64,000 nt of DNA, taken from contig NZ_KQ758483.1 in assembly GCF_001456935.1 (NCBI RefSeq), positions 496,001-560,000 of the forward strand, in the 5' to 3' direction. The notes under the pieces were generated by a model. That model did no database searches. It worked only from the letters and a program-made list of their open reading frames with translations, and had not been told where the DNA came from. The stretch is from [Bacillus] enclensis (GTDB lineage: Bacteria; Bacillota; Bacilli; Bacillales; Bacillaceae_B). Below are positions 63,843 through 64,000 of the stretch, piece after piece. The first letter of the stretch is position 1. Each line of letters starts with the position of its first letter. Position numbers and translations under genes: made by a program.

Positions 63843-64000
63843 ATGAATGAGACGACTACAATAACAGAAGATCTTAAACTTATCGTATTTCAATTGGTCG
63901 ATAAGGAATATGCCATTCCTGTCAATCAAGTGCGGTCAATCGAAAAGCTCGAACATATAACGAGGGTTCCCAAGACTCCCGCATATGTAAAGGGAGTCAT
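63843..64000 (+). CDS. cheW: Chemotaxis coupling protein CheW, 5' part
   Basis: The first 52 codons are in the window and the gene runs off its end. The translation includes LKLIVFQLVDKEYAIPVNQV and SIEKLEHITRVPKTPAYVKG, matching the CheW fold that links receptors to CheA. ACAGGGGGCAG lies before ATG 63843. cheA-cheW order is as in B. subtilis, where cheC, cheD and sigD follow. Confidence 0.93.
   Translation, partial: MNETTTITEDLKLIVFQLVDKEYAIPVNQVRSIEKLEHITRVPKTPAYVKGV

Overview
The window is a continuous stretch of chromosome from a motile, endospore-forming member of the Bacillaceae. Gene content and order match the Bacillus subtilis rsgA-to-cheW region almost gene for gene. A 26-residue SpoVM, YlqD, YlxF, SwrD, the FliM/FliY switch and the CodY–fla/che junction all point to Bacillus or a close relative such as Rossellomorea; the genus cannot be fixed from this window. 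Every protein gene is on the + strand. I see no rRNA, tRNA, CRISPR array, prophage or transposase.

Layout. 1–1609: end of rsgA, rpe, thiN, spoVM. 1650–2938: a 1.3-kb gene-free block with two degenerate short tandem arrays (periods 20 and 21 bp) and a tandem run of ~124-bp hairpin units. 2939–7069: rpmB, the Asp23-family gene yloU, fatty acid kinase fakA, the two-subunit L-serine dehydratase. 7056–12798: recG, then the FapR-controlled lipid operon fapR-plsX-fabD-fabG and acpA. 13279–21005: rnc-smc-ftsY and ylxM-ffh (RNA processing, chromosome organisation, signal recognition particle), separated by mobile-looking repeats. 21124–28599: rpsP-khpA, ylqD-rimM-trmD, rplS, type I signal peptidase, rbgA, rnhB, and the FliK-like/FlhB-like pair ylqG-ylqH. 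28824–31858: sucCD and dprA. 32146–38450: topA, xerC, hslVU, codY. 39201–64000: the fla/che operon from flgB to the start of cheW.

The fla/che operon builds the machine roughly in assembly order: rod (flgB, flgC, fliE), MS ring and switch (fliF, fliG, fliM, fliY), export ATPase complex (fliH, fliI, fliJ), hook and hook-length control (fliK, flgD, flgE), motor accessories (swrD, fliL), export gate (fliO/fliZ, fliP, fliQ, fliR, flhB, flhA), placement GTPase/ATPase (flhF, flhG), then chemotaxis (cheY, cheB, cheA, cheW). Most junctions overlap or are a few bases apart, as expected for translational coupling.

The unusual material is mostly non-coding. Points of interest: a modular hairpin repeat found in a tandem run and, in both orientations, nested inside a second terminal-inverted-repeat element; a likely remnant of trmFO between topA and xerC where the intact gene is expected; an HslV without the N-terminal Ser/Thr of the B. 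subtilis enzyme; homopolymer tracts inside fliF, fliZ and flhB that could allow phase variation of motility; a cluster of Spo0A-box-like sites upstream of flgB; and a compact terminator/promoter/FapR-operator overlap upstream of fapR. I found no convincing wholly new protein system; the coding content is orthodox. Comparisons with B. subtilis and other reference proteins are from memory, not from a database search.
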